Shown here: positions 1-7,560 of the stretch, one piece after another
How the letters are laid out: the number at the start of each line of letters is the position of its first letter
Numbering within the stretch: position 1 is the stretch's first letter
NCBI GenBank assembly: GCA_023250495.1
Contig: JAHFAP010000011.1
Location: 1 to 33,041, forward strand
DNA length: 33,041 nt
From: Deltaproteobacteria bacterium
Lineage (GTDB): Bacteria > Desulfobacterota > Binatia > UBA9968
Direction: 5' to 3'
Translations under genes and position numbers: made by a program
The notes under the pieces: generated by a model
The model's input: the letters and a program-made list of their open reading frames with translations, nothing else
Told to the model about the DNA's origin: nothing
The model's database searches: none

Positions 1-95
1 CAGAGGCGGGGACTGTGACGTATAAGATGAGCCTGGATTCAAGCATTATCATCTTGGCCCGCTTTGCTTTTCGAGTCGGGGGCAGATCCTTGGAT

Positions 96-455
96 CTAAA
101 CATCAAAGCTTAATACGACAGCGAGAGCTTTTGCGATTGCGTTCATTGGATGGTCAGGAAGCTTTCCCAGTCGCCGCACAAATCTTTCCTGGGCTACTGA
201 GCGGACTTGAAACGTGTCGGCTGCCGAAGGCTTCTCCAGCCCGTTTTGCACATCAGGTTCTAATCGAACTATCCAAGGCGCTACGGAATAGCGTTCTTTC
301 CATTCGGTGATCGGGACAATTACTTTGAGCGGTAAGATTCCAATCGCGTCGTGGCTTACGATGACCGCCGGACGAGTTTTCTTGATCTCGGCGCCGATCG
401 TCGGGTCCAAATTGATTAGCCAGATTTCACCCCTTTGCACGAAAATCCTCGCCAT
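96..455 (-). CDS. MazF/PemK-type toxin (endoribonuclease family)
   Basis: Predicted type II toxin of the MazF/PemK fold, a family of mRNA-cleaving endoribonucleases. The 119-residue product has the family's N-terminal strand GEIW (residues 9-12) and the loop KKTRPAVIV around R28, where the catalytic arginine lies in known members. Length is normal for the family. The frame opens with TTG-ATG; I use the ATG at 455, although the TTG at 458 is possible. The gene overlaps the 3' end of the upstream antitoxin gene by about 29 bases, which fits translational coupling and the usual antitoxin-first order. No RNase activity or target sequence can be inferred. Family assignment is strong; function is by homology. 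Confidence 0.88.
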   Translation of the reverse strand: MARIFVQRGEIWLINLDPTIGAEIKKTRPAVIVSHDAIGILPLKVIVPITEWKERYSVAPWIVRLEPDVQNGLEKPSAADTFQVRSVAQERFVRRLGKLPDHPMNAIAKALAVVLSFDV

Positions 456-672
456 CAAGCGCCGTAAAGACAGTTAGCTCGCCACCAGACTCGTAGTCTG
501 GTAATAGAGCCTTTGCCGCCTTAGCGAGTTGCTGTTTTTCGTCTTTAACGGTTGCTGGTTGTGTTGTTTTCCGAAGGTCTTTACGAATGAGACGCAAAGC
601 GGCCTCCGCGACACTTAGCCGTTCGGCCGCCGTCAGTTCCTTTAACTTTTCCAGTATATCTAGCTGCGCCAT
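427..672 (-). CDS. Antitoxin partner of the MazF/PemK-type toxin
   Basis: An 81-residue protein directly upstream of, and overlapping, the MazF-like toxin gene on the same strand. The N-terminal half is predicted helical (LDILEKLKELTAAERLSVAEAALRL split across two short helices). The C-terminus contains the segment LTVFTALDGEDF, a pattern I recall from small antitoxins paired with PemK/MazF toxins, where an acidic, flexible C-terminal tail wraps the toxin. A good Shine-Dalgarno sequence (AAGGGGG) lies about 5 bases before the ATG. No AbrB or ribbon-helix-helix DNA-binding domain is obvious, so it is not a classical MazE. The pairing rests mainly on gene context. Confidence 0.75.
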   Translation of the reverse strand: MAQLDILEKLKELTAAERLSVAEAALRLIRKDLRKTTQPATVKDEKQQLAKAAKALLPDYESGGELTVFTALDGEDFRAKG

Positions 673-772
673 ATAGCCCCCTTCACTGCAATCGTTGGGA
701 TTTCATCTCCAGATCATATTTCAACTTCGTGTTCGATTCAATCACAGTAGGCCCCACAGTGTCTAGATTTTC

Positions 773-792
773 CCCCGGGTAATTTCCCGGGG
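773..792. terminator. Perfect 7-bp GC hairpin between the radical SAM and toxin-antitoxin genes
   Basis: CCCCGGG (773-779) and CCCGGGG (786-792) form a perfect stem with a six-base loop. Position, just downstream of the radical SAM gene on the minus strand, suits a terminator, but the minus-strand T-run is poor; the plus strand has only TTT after the stem. It could equally be a simple intergenic palindrome. Confidence 0.4.
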
Positions 793-841
793 TTTCACGC
801 TGATCGCCGTATGAAGAGGTTATCGAAGGAGACAGGTTAAC

Positions 842-3106
842 TTAGCTGAGACGGCCGGAGGCCTTGAAGGACGAGGCAAAAGAGGTGGTAAGAAAAAAGT
901 CTTTGGCGAGATTGGCGACGAGCTTCCAGGGGCGGATATTCCACAGTCGCATGCCTCTCAACTGCTCCACGGTCTTGGCCCAGAACCGGTGAAGATCTTC
1001 GCGGGAATAGACGGCGCGGTTGCTCAAGGCGTCGAACTTTGCATGGGCGAGGCGAAACTTGGAGGGGAGGATATGCCTCAATCGGGAGTAAGTCTCTTGC
1101 CACTCCTGGATCCTGCTTCCGAGCCGGATGCCCTTGTGAATGCGGGACATCTCGTCGAGCCATCGCCGGGCGGCTTCCCCCTCCTGCGGAAGATGGCCGC
1201 GAAGTTCCTGGATTTTACTTTGCAGGCCCTCCCATTGTTTCAAAAACGCGTTCAGGTCTTTACGCGTGAAAAGGATCTTGGAGCACAACTCCTCAAATGG
1301 ATCGAGGAGCGCCTTGGCCTTGGCGGGGAGCGTTGCCTTGGCGTTGCTGTAAGTTTTTTGCCATTCTGCAATCTTTAAGGCCTGCCAGATCTCGCCCTGG
1401 ATCCTTTGAATCTCCTCCATCCAGCGCTCTTCCCGCTCGCTCTTCTTGCGCGTCTGGAGCCACACTTCCTCCATCTCCTTTATGAACTTAGCCCATGAGA
1501 CGAGTAGCCGGGTAACCTCTCTCGTCCGCTTCCGGAGATGGACCGGAAGGGGATCGACGGCAAAACCCGGACGGCGTGCGGTCCTGTCTTTCAGACGGAA
1601 GAAACCCGCGATCATCGGATGTTCCTTCTCGATGAGCGCAGCATTTTTATACCAGAAGAAGATGTGCATGAGAGTCCAATAGACCTTAGGGTTATGGTTC
1701 CAGCGCGACAGGATCTTGATCATGTTTTCTTTGCTATAGAAAGACTTCCATGCATCCTCGTAGGCTTGAGTCCATTCCTCGGCCGTCATGCCGGCGTGCT
1801 TGATGGTGGCGTGGAAGGAATCGCGCTTGTTGAAGTCGGGATCCATCCACTCACCCCGCTGCTTCATCTCTTTGTGATCCTGAGACCCTGGAAGCGGGGT
1901 GAGCATAAAGAAAGAGGCCTGGTCCGGCTGGATCACGTTCATCAAATAATCCATGTCCCGCTTCACGCCCTCTGTGGTATCCCAGGGAAGCCCGACGATG
2001 TAACCGGTGTGAACCACAACGCCGGCATCGTGCCATTCTTGGATGATGCCCTGGTACTCTTCAACTTTGTTTTGCGCTTTCCCCTCAGCCTTGAGATTCT
2101 CCGGGTTCACGCTCTCCATACCGATAAAGACCTGAGTGCAACCCGCCTTGGCCGCCAGCGGGACGAAGTCCTTCGGCTTTTTGGCCAGATCCACCTGCAT
2201 CATGAAAGAAACCTTGATGCCCTCTTCGTGTAGCTTGACGATCTCCTCGAAGGTCTCCCGCCACAGTTTCTTTCGAGCAAAGTTATCGTCGGTGAAAAAG
2301 TAGTAGGAGATGCCGTTGTCGAGATAATTCCTGCGCAGCAGCGCGGCAATTTTCTCTGGGCTCCGCTCCCGCATCTTCCGGCCTTGAACATTAATGATCG
2401 TGCAGAAGGAGCACGCAAATGGGCAGCCGCGCGAGGTATCAGCAGTCCCAAAGTCAGGCTTGACGAAGTGTTTCATGGTTTTTGGGCTGGTCATCGGCAA
2501 AGGCGCATCCTGGATGTCGACCAGGTTCTGGAGGTCCTGGGCGTAGTGATAGAGCGGTTTGAGTTGACCGTTGAGACAGTCGGATAGGATCCCCTCCCAC
2601 TTTCCTTCCACCTCTCCGGACACGACGGTGATGGACTCGCGGAAAAGCTCTTGGATGTCAGGCTCCTGTTCCCCCAGCATGGAGATGGTCCCGCTGGTGT
2701 GAAATCCGCCTATGATGACATCGATTCCATGGGCGCGGAACTGCTTTCCCATAACCACGGCTCTCGGGAATTGGTTGGTCTGGACCCCGACGAGGCAGAC
2801 CAGCAGTTTGGCGCCAGGGTCCCGACCCCAGCGGATGATTTTTTTGATCGGCACCTTTTCAGTCGTCTCATCGAACGTCACAACTTCTATCTTCATATCT
2901 CCGAACACCCGACGGTTTCTCACATCTTCGGTCAGGCCATGAAGAACGGCGAGGGTGTTGCTCGGGAGGACACCCCTCCAAAAGCGGATAACGTACCCGT
3001 CGTCGTCGTACTTGGAGGGTTTGATCAGAACGATCTTGAACTTCTGAATCCGGGCCTTTTTCTCCCCATGGGAGCTTTCCCTGACACTTGTAAGTTGGGC
3101 AAACAT
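842..3106 (-). CDS. B12-binding-domain-type radical SAM protein with duplicated C-terminal segment
   Basis: A 754-residue radical SAM enzyme. The cluster motif CxxxCxxC is C228-C232-C235, set in SRGCPFACSFC, and the TIM-barrel region runs to about residue 430 (GMESVNPENL near 330 and GYIVGLP at 368-374 are typical strands). Residues 20-200 (KIVLIKPSKYDDDGY, then LLVCLVG and DVIIGGFHTSG) resemble the Rossmann-like cobalamin-binding N-terminal domain of B12-dependent radical SAM enzymes; a clear DxHxxG cobalamin motif is not evident. The C-terminal 200 residues are highly charged and helical and carry two copies of an 87-residue-spaced segment. Substrate unknown; members act in methylation or anaerobic chemistry. 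The gene stands alone and is divergent from ftsE. The start at 3106 lacks a strong Shine-Dalgarno, so the N-terminus is uncertain. Confidence 0.85.
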   Translation of the reverse strand: MFAQLTSVRESSHGEKKARIQKFKIVLIKPSKYDDDGYVIRFWRGVLPSNTLAVLHGLTEDVRNRRVFGDMKIEVVTFDETTEKVPIKKIIRWGRDPGAKLLVCLVGVQTNQFPRAVVMGKQFRAHGIDVIIGGFHTSGTISMLGEQEPDIQELFRESITVVSGEVEGKWEGILSDCLNGQLKPLYHYAQDLQNLVDIQDAPLPMTSPKTMKHFVKPDFGTADTSRGCPFACSFCTIINVQGRKMRERSPEKIAALLRRNYLDNGISYYFFTDDNFARKKLWRETFEEIVKLHEEGIKVSFMMQVDLAKKPKDFVPLAAKAGCTQVFIGMESVNPENLKAEGKAQNKVEEYQGIIQEWHDAGVVVHTGYIVGLPWDTTEGVKRDMDYLMNVIQPDQASFFMLTPLPGSQDHKEMKQRGEWMDPDFNKRDSFHATIKHAGMTAEEWTQAYEDAWKSFYSKENMIKILSRWNHNPKVYWTLMHIFFWYKNAALIEKEHPMIAGFFRLKDRTARRPGFAVDPLPVHLRKRTREVTRLLVSWAKFIKEMEEVWLQTRKKSEREERWMEEIQRIQGEIWQALKIAEWQKTYSNAKATLPAKAKALLDPFEELCSKILFTRKDLNAFLKQWEGLQSKIQELRGHLPQEGEAARRWLDEMSRIHKGIRLGSRIQEWQETYSRLRHILPSKFRLAHAKFDALSNRAVYSREDLHRFWAKTVEQLRGMRLWNIRPWKLVANLAKDFFLTTSFASSFKASGRLS
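950..1426 (-). repeat. Intragenic duplication coding for two 87-residue-spaced helical repeats
   Basis: Within the radical SAM gene, residues about 561-626 and 648-713 align without gaps at an offset of exactly 87 residues. Matching pairs include W562/W649, EWQ-TYS at 581-587 and 668-674, LP at 593-594 and 680-681, and R615-D617-L618 with R702-D704-L705. The copies have diverged considerably, so this is an old duplication. Confidence 0.7.
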
Positions 3107-3146
3107 ATCCTATAGATTATGGAACTATTCCACTGAGTTTTTGAGG

Positions 3147-3175
3147 AGCCTAGCAGTCGCCCAGGGGCATGTCAA
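3147..3175 (-). promoter_or_regulatory. Sigma-70-type promoter for the radical SAM gene
   Basis: On the minus strand TTGACA (3175-3170) is followed after exactly 17 bases by TAGGCT (3152-3147), about 40 bases upstream of the start codon. The -35 is consensus and the spacing ideal; the -10 is only fair. Confidence 0.6.
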
Positions 3176-3184
3176 GCTTTTTAT

Positions 3185-3290
3185 AGCTTTTAGCTGTCAG
3201 CGATCAGCAGTCAGCCAAAAGGCTAATAGTCGGGAACCTTTCTACCATCCTGGCTTTTCGCTGAACGCTGAAGGCTAAGTGCTGATAGCG
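3185..3290. repeat. Inverted heptad-periodic array upstream of ftsE
   Basis: AGC recurs at 3185, 3192, 3199, 3206 and 3213, exactly every 7 bases. After a 38-base centre its complement GCT recurs at 3253, 3260, 3267, 3274 and 3281, again every 7 bases. The two arms can pair as a long imperfect hairpin. The array ends 10 bases before the ftsE start, so it lies in or next to the ftsE leader. Confidence 0.8.
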
Positions 3291-3300
3291 TTTTCATTGA

Positions 3301-3984
3301 ATGATCCATCTCTTTCGCGTCTCCAAGATCTATGCGCCCAATTATCCCGCCCTTGTCGATATTCACCTTGAGATTGAGAAGGGGGAGTTCGTTTTTCTCA
3401 GCGGACCGAGCGGGGCGGGCAAAACTACTCTCTTGAAGCTCCTGTTCCGCGGAGAGGAAGCGACCGAAGGGCAGATCATCGTCAACGGCCGCAACGTTAC
3501 CCGGCTGAACGGGCGCGGAGTCGCCCGGCTGCGCCAGGAGATAGGCCTCGTCTTTCAGGAATTTAGACTTCTCCCCACAATGACCGTCCTGGACAACGTG
3601 GCGCTGGCCGCGGAGGTGGTCGGGACTCCCGTGCGCGAGAGTCGCAAAAAAGCCTTCAATCTGTTGCGGGAGTTGGGGCTCAAGGATCGGCACGATGCCA
3701 AGCCGCCCGCGCTCTCCGGAGGGGAACAGCAAAGAGTGGCGATCGCGCGGGCCCTGGTCAACGACCCGATCCTGGTTCTGGCCGACGAGCCCACCGGCAA
3801 CCTGGATGCTGAAATGGCCGACGAGACGATGCGGCTCTTTGCCAGGATCCACGATCGAGGCACCACGATCGTGATCGCCACCCATGATGCAGGCCTGCTC
3901 AAGCGGTTCTCTTATCGAGCGGTCTTTCTCCAACGGGGGCGCTTGCTGGGCGACTCGAAGTTCGCGGGCGAGGCTGCGACGTGA
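3301..3984 (+). CDS. ftsE: Cell division ATP-binding protein FtsE
   Basis: ATPase of the FtsEX complex, which sits at the division septum and drives peptidoglycan hydrolase activation through a periplasmic partner. The 227-residue protein has Walker A GPSGAGKT (35-42), Q-loop FQE (85-87), signature LSGGEQQ (138-144), Walker B ILVLADEPTG (157-166) and switch H195. Length is normal for FtsE. It overlaps ftsX by four bases (GTGA), and the partner genes ftsX and an envC-like gene follow directly, which separates it from the similar LolD/MacB ATPases. No clear Shine-Dalgarno precedes the ATG, and a heptad-repeat hairpin lies immediately upstream. Confidence 0.95.
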   Translation: MIHLFRVSKIYAPNYPALVDIHLEIEKGEFVFLSGPSGAGKTTLLKLLFRGEEATEGQIIVNGRNVTRLNGRGVARLRQEIGLVFQEFRLLPTMTVLDNVALAAEVVGTPVRESRKKAFNLLRELGLKDRHDAKPPALSGGEQQRVAIARALVNDPILVLADEPTGNLDAEMADETMRLFARIHDRGTTIVIATHDAGLLKRFSYRAVFLQRGRLLGDSKFAGEAAT

Positions 3985-4883
3985 GGCTGTCCCGGATTTC
4001 TTTCGTGTTCCGCCGCGTTCTCAAGAGTTTCAGGGAGCTGCTCTGGACTCATATCCTAACCTCCGGGACGATGGCGATGACGCTGTTCATTTTCGGCGGC
4101 TTCCTCCTCATTCAGCAGAATCTCCACGGCCTGCTCAAGGGATGGGGTAGTCAGATCCAGATTTTTGCCTACCTGGAAAATCGGCTCACTGCGGCGGAAG
4201 TGGAGCCTCTTGTGAATCGTCTGCGTGGCTATCCAGAGGTCGAGAGCGTGCGCTTTGTCTCCCAGGGGGAGGCGTGGGAGAATTTCAAAAAATCGCTGGG
4301 CTCCCAGTCCGGGGTGCTTGAGGGCTTATCGGCCGACATCTTACCCGCCTCGCTGGAGATCGCTCTCAAAGCGGCCTACCGCAACCACGATTCCCTGGCT
4401 GGCGTGGCGCAACGGCTGCGCACGGAGAAAGACATCAGCGAAGTCGAGTACCCGGAAGAGTGGATGGCAAGGTTCAGCCTGCTCGTCCTGGGGATTCAGT
4501 GGGCGAAATGGATCCTCGGAGGATTTCTCTTCATGGCTACGCTGCTGATCGTGGGAAACACCGTCAAGCTGGCGATCCTGGCGCGTAGGGAAGAGATAGA
4601 GATCATGCAGTTGGTGGGCGCGCCGGCGGGGCTGATCAAGACCCCTTTTGTGATCGAGGGAATGATTCAAGGGCTTCTCGGCGCCTCGCTCTCGCTGCTA
4701 TTTCTCTGGCTGCTTTTTCTTTTTTTAAGCTCCCAGCTTCCCTTCACGCTCGGTGTCCTCACCGACCGGGCCCAGCTCCGTTTTCTCGAGCCGGAAAGCC
4801 TCGCGCTGCTGCTTTTTCTAGGTTGGGCCATGGGAGCCGTCGGGAGCCTGCTCTCGCTGCGCCGGTTTCTCCAGCGATGGTAA
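3981..4883 (+). CDS. ftsX: Cell division protein FtsX
   Basis: Membrane subunit of FtsEX. The 300-residue protein shows the family topology: a cytoplasmic N-terminus, TM1 at about 26-46, a periplasmic domain at 50-165, then TM2 (175-198), TM3 (230-251) and TM4 (273-294). The segment REEIEIMQLVGAP (203-215), between TM2 and TM3, is the conserved FtsX/MacB-type coupling element that contacts FtsE. The start is GTG at 3981, overlapping the ftsE stop. Its periplasmic domain is expected to recruit the EnvC-like coiled-coil protein encoded next. Confidence 0.95.
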   Translation: MRLSRISFVFRRVLKSFRELLWTHILTSGTMAMTLFIFGGFLLIQQNLHGLLKGWGSQIQIFAYLENRLTAAEVEPLVNRLRGYPEVESVRFVSQGEAWENFKKSLGSQSGVLEGLSADILPASLEIALKAAYRNHDSLAGVAQRLRTEKDISEVEYPEEWMARFSLLVLGIQWAKWILGGFLFMATLLIVGNTVKLAILARREEIEIMQLVGAPAGLIKTPFVIEGMIQGLLGASLSLLFLWLLFLFLSSQLPFTLGVLTDRAQLRFLEPESLALLLFLGWAMGAVGSLLSLRRFLQRW

Positions 4884-6037
4884 GGATGGTCATGGCCCGA
4901 GTGGCCATATTATTTTTGCTGCTTTCTTTCCTGCTAAGTTGGCCCACCCGCGCCGCGGAAGTGGAGCGGGAACTGGAGGGGATCAGGAAGAAAATGGAGA
5001 AAGAGCGGCAGGGGATCACCAAGGTCAAGAAGCAGGAGGGTTCGGTCCTCGGGAGTCTGGCCAAAATCGACGACGAGCTGGATAAGAAGAATAAGGAGTT
5101 GAAGAGGGTCAACGCGGCGCTGGAATCCATTCTGGCGGACCTCAAGAAAAAAGAAGAGGAGTCTCAGAAGATCAACTCCTCTCTCGGTGTCAGGAGAGAG
5201 CTGTTAAAACAGAGGGCGCGAGCGCTGTACAAATGGCAGCGGGCCGGAAGTCCATTTGTCTTGCTCAACGGCGCGGGCTCCGTGGCTGAGCTGATGCAGC
5301 GCAGGCATTATCTCGAGTTAACTCTGGCCTACGACCGGACGCTGGTCGACCATTTGAGCGATGAATCCGTCCGCCAGCAGGTTCTGAGAAAGGAGTTGGA
5401 ACAGAAGAGACAAGAGGTGAACCGGCAAAGAAAGGCGCTGGTTGACATCAAGGAATCCATCCGCCTCGAGAGACAGAAGAAGCAGGAAGTGCTCGCCAGC
5501 TTGCGGCGCGAGAAGGAGGGGCACCAGCGCGCCCTTAAGGAGTTGGAGCAAGCGGCCCAAAGGCTCCAGAAGATGATGGATGAGATCAGTCAGAAGTCGG
5601 TCGCGCTCTCCAGGGAGCCTTCACCCGGTTCTGGCTTTGAGGCGCTGCGGGGTAAACTGGACTACCCCGTCCGGGGAGCCGTGATGGGGGGATTCGGGAA
5701 GACCCGCCACCCGGAGTTTTCCGCCGAGTTATTTCGCAAAGGTATCGACATCGAGGCGCCGCTGGGGGAGGAGGTCAGAGCGGTGGAGGGGGGTAAAGTG
5801 GTCTTTGCTGACCGCTTTTCAGGCTACGGGAAGATGATGATCGTCGATCATGGCCGGAGATACTATACGGTTTATGCCCACCTCGCGGATCTGTTTAAGA
5901 AAGCTGGCGAGCCGGTCCGCAGGGGCGAACCCATAGCCCTCGTAGGCGACAGCGACTCCCTCGCCGGATCACGGCTCTACTTTGAAATCCGTAGGGACGG
6001 GAAACCTTTAGACCCTGCTCCCTGGTTTAGAAAGTAA
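4877..6037 (+). CDS. envC: EnvC-like murein hydrolase activator with degenerate LytM domain
   Basis: Secreted activator of septal peptidoglycan amidases, the expected partner of FtsX. From the ATG at 4877 the product has 386 residues: a signal peptide (to about 27, ending TRAA), a long coiled coil (about 28-245) and a LytM/M23 fold at 260-386. The zinc ligands are lost: the first His position is K288 in RKGIDI (D291 is kept), and the usual HxH is RLYFE at 366-370; only H335 (YAHL) remains. This matches EnvC, which regulates rather than cuts. The start overlaps ftsX by seven bases. In-frame ATGs at 4886 and 4892 are alternatives, and TAAGGA before 4892 is a plausible ribosome site. Confidence 0.9.
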   Translation: MVRMVMARVAILFLLLSFLLSWPTRAAEVERELEGIRKKMEKERQGITKVKKQEGSVLGSLAKIDDELDKKNKELKRVNAALESILADLKKKEEESQKINSSLGVRRELLKQRARALYKWQRAGSPFVLLNGAGSVAELMQRRHYLELTLAYDRTLVDHLSDESVRQQVLRKELEQKRQEVNRQRKALVDIKESIRLERQKKQEVLASLRREKEGHQRALKELEQAAQRLQKMMDEISQKSVALSREPSPGSGFEALRGKLDYPVRGAVMGGFGKTRHPEFSAELFRKGIDIEAPLGEEVRAVEGGKVVFADRFSGYGKMMIVDHGRRYYTVYAHLADLFKKAGEPVRRGEPIALVGDSDSLAGSRLYFEIRRDGKPLDPAPWFRK

Positions 6038-6101
6038 TGGCTATTTTGCCGCGTTTGAGATAGTGTAAAAAGTTGTCAGATTCCACCTTAAGGAGAGCGC
6101 C

Positions 6102-7451
6102 ATGAGGTTGTTTAAGAGACACAGATCTGTGGTCATGTTGCTGTTGTTCTGTCTTGGCTTGGTTTTTTCTCTGAGCGGCCAGGTTGTAACGAACGTCTCC
6201 GCTATCCCGCGCGAGGATTATGAGACCCTCGAGACCTTCACCAGCATCTTGTCCATCGTCAAAAAGAACTACGTGGACGAGACGAACTCCAAGGATCTGA
6301 TCACAGGCGCGATCAATGGCATGCTGAATTCGCTCGATCCTCACAGCGGCTACCTGACGCCCGATCTCTACAAAGAGCTGCAGATGGACACGCAGGGGAG
6401 GTTTGGCGGCCTGGGGATTGAGATCACGATCCGCAACGGAGTTCTCACCGTCGTCTCTCCGATTGAGGACACGCCTGCCTACCGCGCCGGGGTCAAGGCC
6501 GGGGATCAGATCATCAAGATCGAGGATGAGTTCACCAAGGACATGACCCTGATGGAGGCTGTCAAGAGGATGCGCGGGGCAAAAGGAACCAAGATTACCA
6601 TCTCTGTCAAGCGTGAAGGCGTGCCCGAGCTGCTGAACTTCACCCTCGTGCGCGACACGGTCCGTGTGCAGAGCGTCCGCAGCCGGCTGCTTGAGCAGGG
6701 TTACGGCTATGTCCGCCTGGCCCAGTTCCAGGAGCGCACTGACCGGGATCTCCAAAGGGCTTTGGAAAAACTGAGCCAGGAGAAAGGCGGGATGAAGGGG
6801 CTGGTGCTCGACCTGCGCAATAACCCAGGTGGGCTTCTGACCCAGGCCGTGAGAGTGGCGGATATGTTTCTCGATTCCGGACTGATCGTCTATACAGACG
6901 GGCGACTGGAGAGCCAGAAGCAGAAATACTTCGCGCACAAGGAGGGTACCTGGAGCAACTTCCCGATCATCGTCCTGGTGAACGGAGGCAGCGCCAGCGC
7001 CTCCGAGATCGTGGCTGGCGCGCTCCAGGATCATAAACGGGCTGTGATCCTGGGGACCAAGACTTTTGGCAAGGGGTCGGTGCAAACTATCCTGCCCCTG
7101 GATGACAACTCGGCGCTCCGCCTCACCACGGCCCGCTATTTCACGCCTAAAGGCCGCTCGATCCAAGCGACGGGCATCGTACCCGATATCGTGATCGAGA
7201 ACCCGACGACCGTGCCGGAAGGCAAAGCCGAGGAGGCCAAGCGCCCCAGCCTGAGAGAGGAGAACCTGCCGGGCCATTTGCAGAATCAGCAGCTCCCGCA
7301 GGAGCAGAAGGAAAAGGAGAAAGAAAAAGAGACGCCGGCGCAGCCACAAAACATCGAGGGCACGGAGAACGACGCCCAGCTCAGGCGCGCCTTGGAGTTG
7401 TTAAAGGGGTGGGACGTCTTCAAACAGTTTGTCCAGAAGAAGGCTGACTGA
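6102..7451 (+). CDS. ctpA: C-terminal processing peptidase, S41 family (CtpA)
   Basis: Periplasmic serine protease of the CtpA/Prc type, which trims or degrades exported proteins, often including cell-wall hydrolases and their adaptors. The 449-residue protein has an N-terminal membrane or signal segment (10-32), an N-terminal helical region with the family signature MLNSLDPHSGYL (74-85), a PDZ domain (about 98-185), and the catalytic core: the serine cluster GGSASASE (295-302) and the lysine in FGKG (K324). The C-terminal tail at about 370-420 is rich in Glu, Lys and Gln and looks disordered. AAGGAG lies just before the ATG. Position after envC is common in related phyla and suggests a role in wall remodelling. 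Confidence 0.93.
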   Translation: MRLFKRHRSVVMLLLFCLGLVFSLSGQVVTNVSAIPREDYETLETFTSILSIVKKNYVDETNSKDLITGAINGMLNSLDPHSGYLTPDLYKELQMDTQGRFGGLGIEITIRNGVLTVVSPIEDTPAYRAGVKAGDQIIKIEDEFTKDMTLMEAVKRMRGAKGTKITISVKREGVPELLNFTLVRDTVRVQSVRSRLLEQGYGYVRLAQFQERTDRDLQRALEKLSQEKGGMKGLVLDLRNNPGGLLTQAVRVADMFLDSGLIVYTDGRLESQKQKYFAHKEGTWSNFPIIVLVNGGSASASEIVAGALQDHKRAVILGTKTFGKGSVQTILPLDDNSALRLTTARYFTPKGRSIQATGIVPDIVIENPTTVPEGKAEEAKRPSLREENLPGHLQNQQLPQEQKEKEKEKETPAQPQNIEGTENDAQLRRALELLKGWDVFKQFVQKKAD

Positions 7452-7454
7452 GAT

Positions 7455-7515
7455 CGTTACTCGTTATCGGTTAATCGTTGACTCGAATAACGAATATACG
7501 AACAACGAATCAACG
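7455..7515. repeat. Inverted heptad-periodic array after ctpA
   Basis: A CGTT/GGTT motif recurs at 7455, 7462, 7469 and 7476, then the complementary CGAA recurs at 7484, 7491, 7499 and 7506, with spacings of 7 or 8. The arms are complementary around 7480 and can form a long imperfect hairpin. It lies between the ctpA stop and a separate perfect terminator stem. Confidence 0.75.
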
Positions 7516-7516
7516 C

Positions 7517-7549
7517 GATTAGCCCTCCCCCTGGAGGGCTAATCCTTTT
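7517..7549 (+). terminator. Rho-independent terminator after ctpA
   Basis: A perfect 12-bp stem (7517-7528 with 7533-7544), a CCCT loop and CTTTT after the stem. It ends 12 bases before the xseA start, so it probably separates the ftsE-ctpA block from the xseA block, or attenuates reading into it. Confidence 0.88.
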
Positions 7550-7560
7550 GTAGGGTCCCT

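Noticed and set aside
1..95. Possible end of another gene at the left window edge
   Set aside because: No frame with recognisable coding content was seen in these bases.
1538..2233. Open frame of 231 codons on the plus strand inside the radical SAM gene
   Set aside because: Antisense to conserved coding sequence, with no recognisable family.
6027..7349. Long open frame of 440 codons on the minus strand across ctpA
   Set aside because: It is antisense to a clear S41 protease with full motifs; the translated sequence shows no domain and is typical of the mirror frame of a GC-rich gene.
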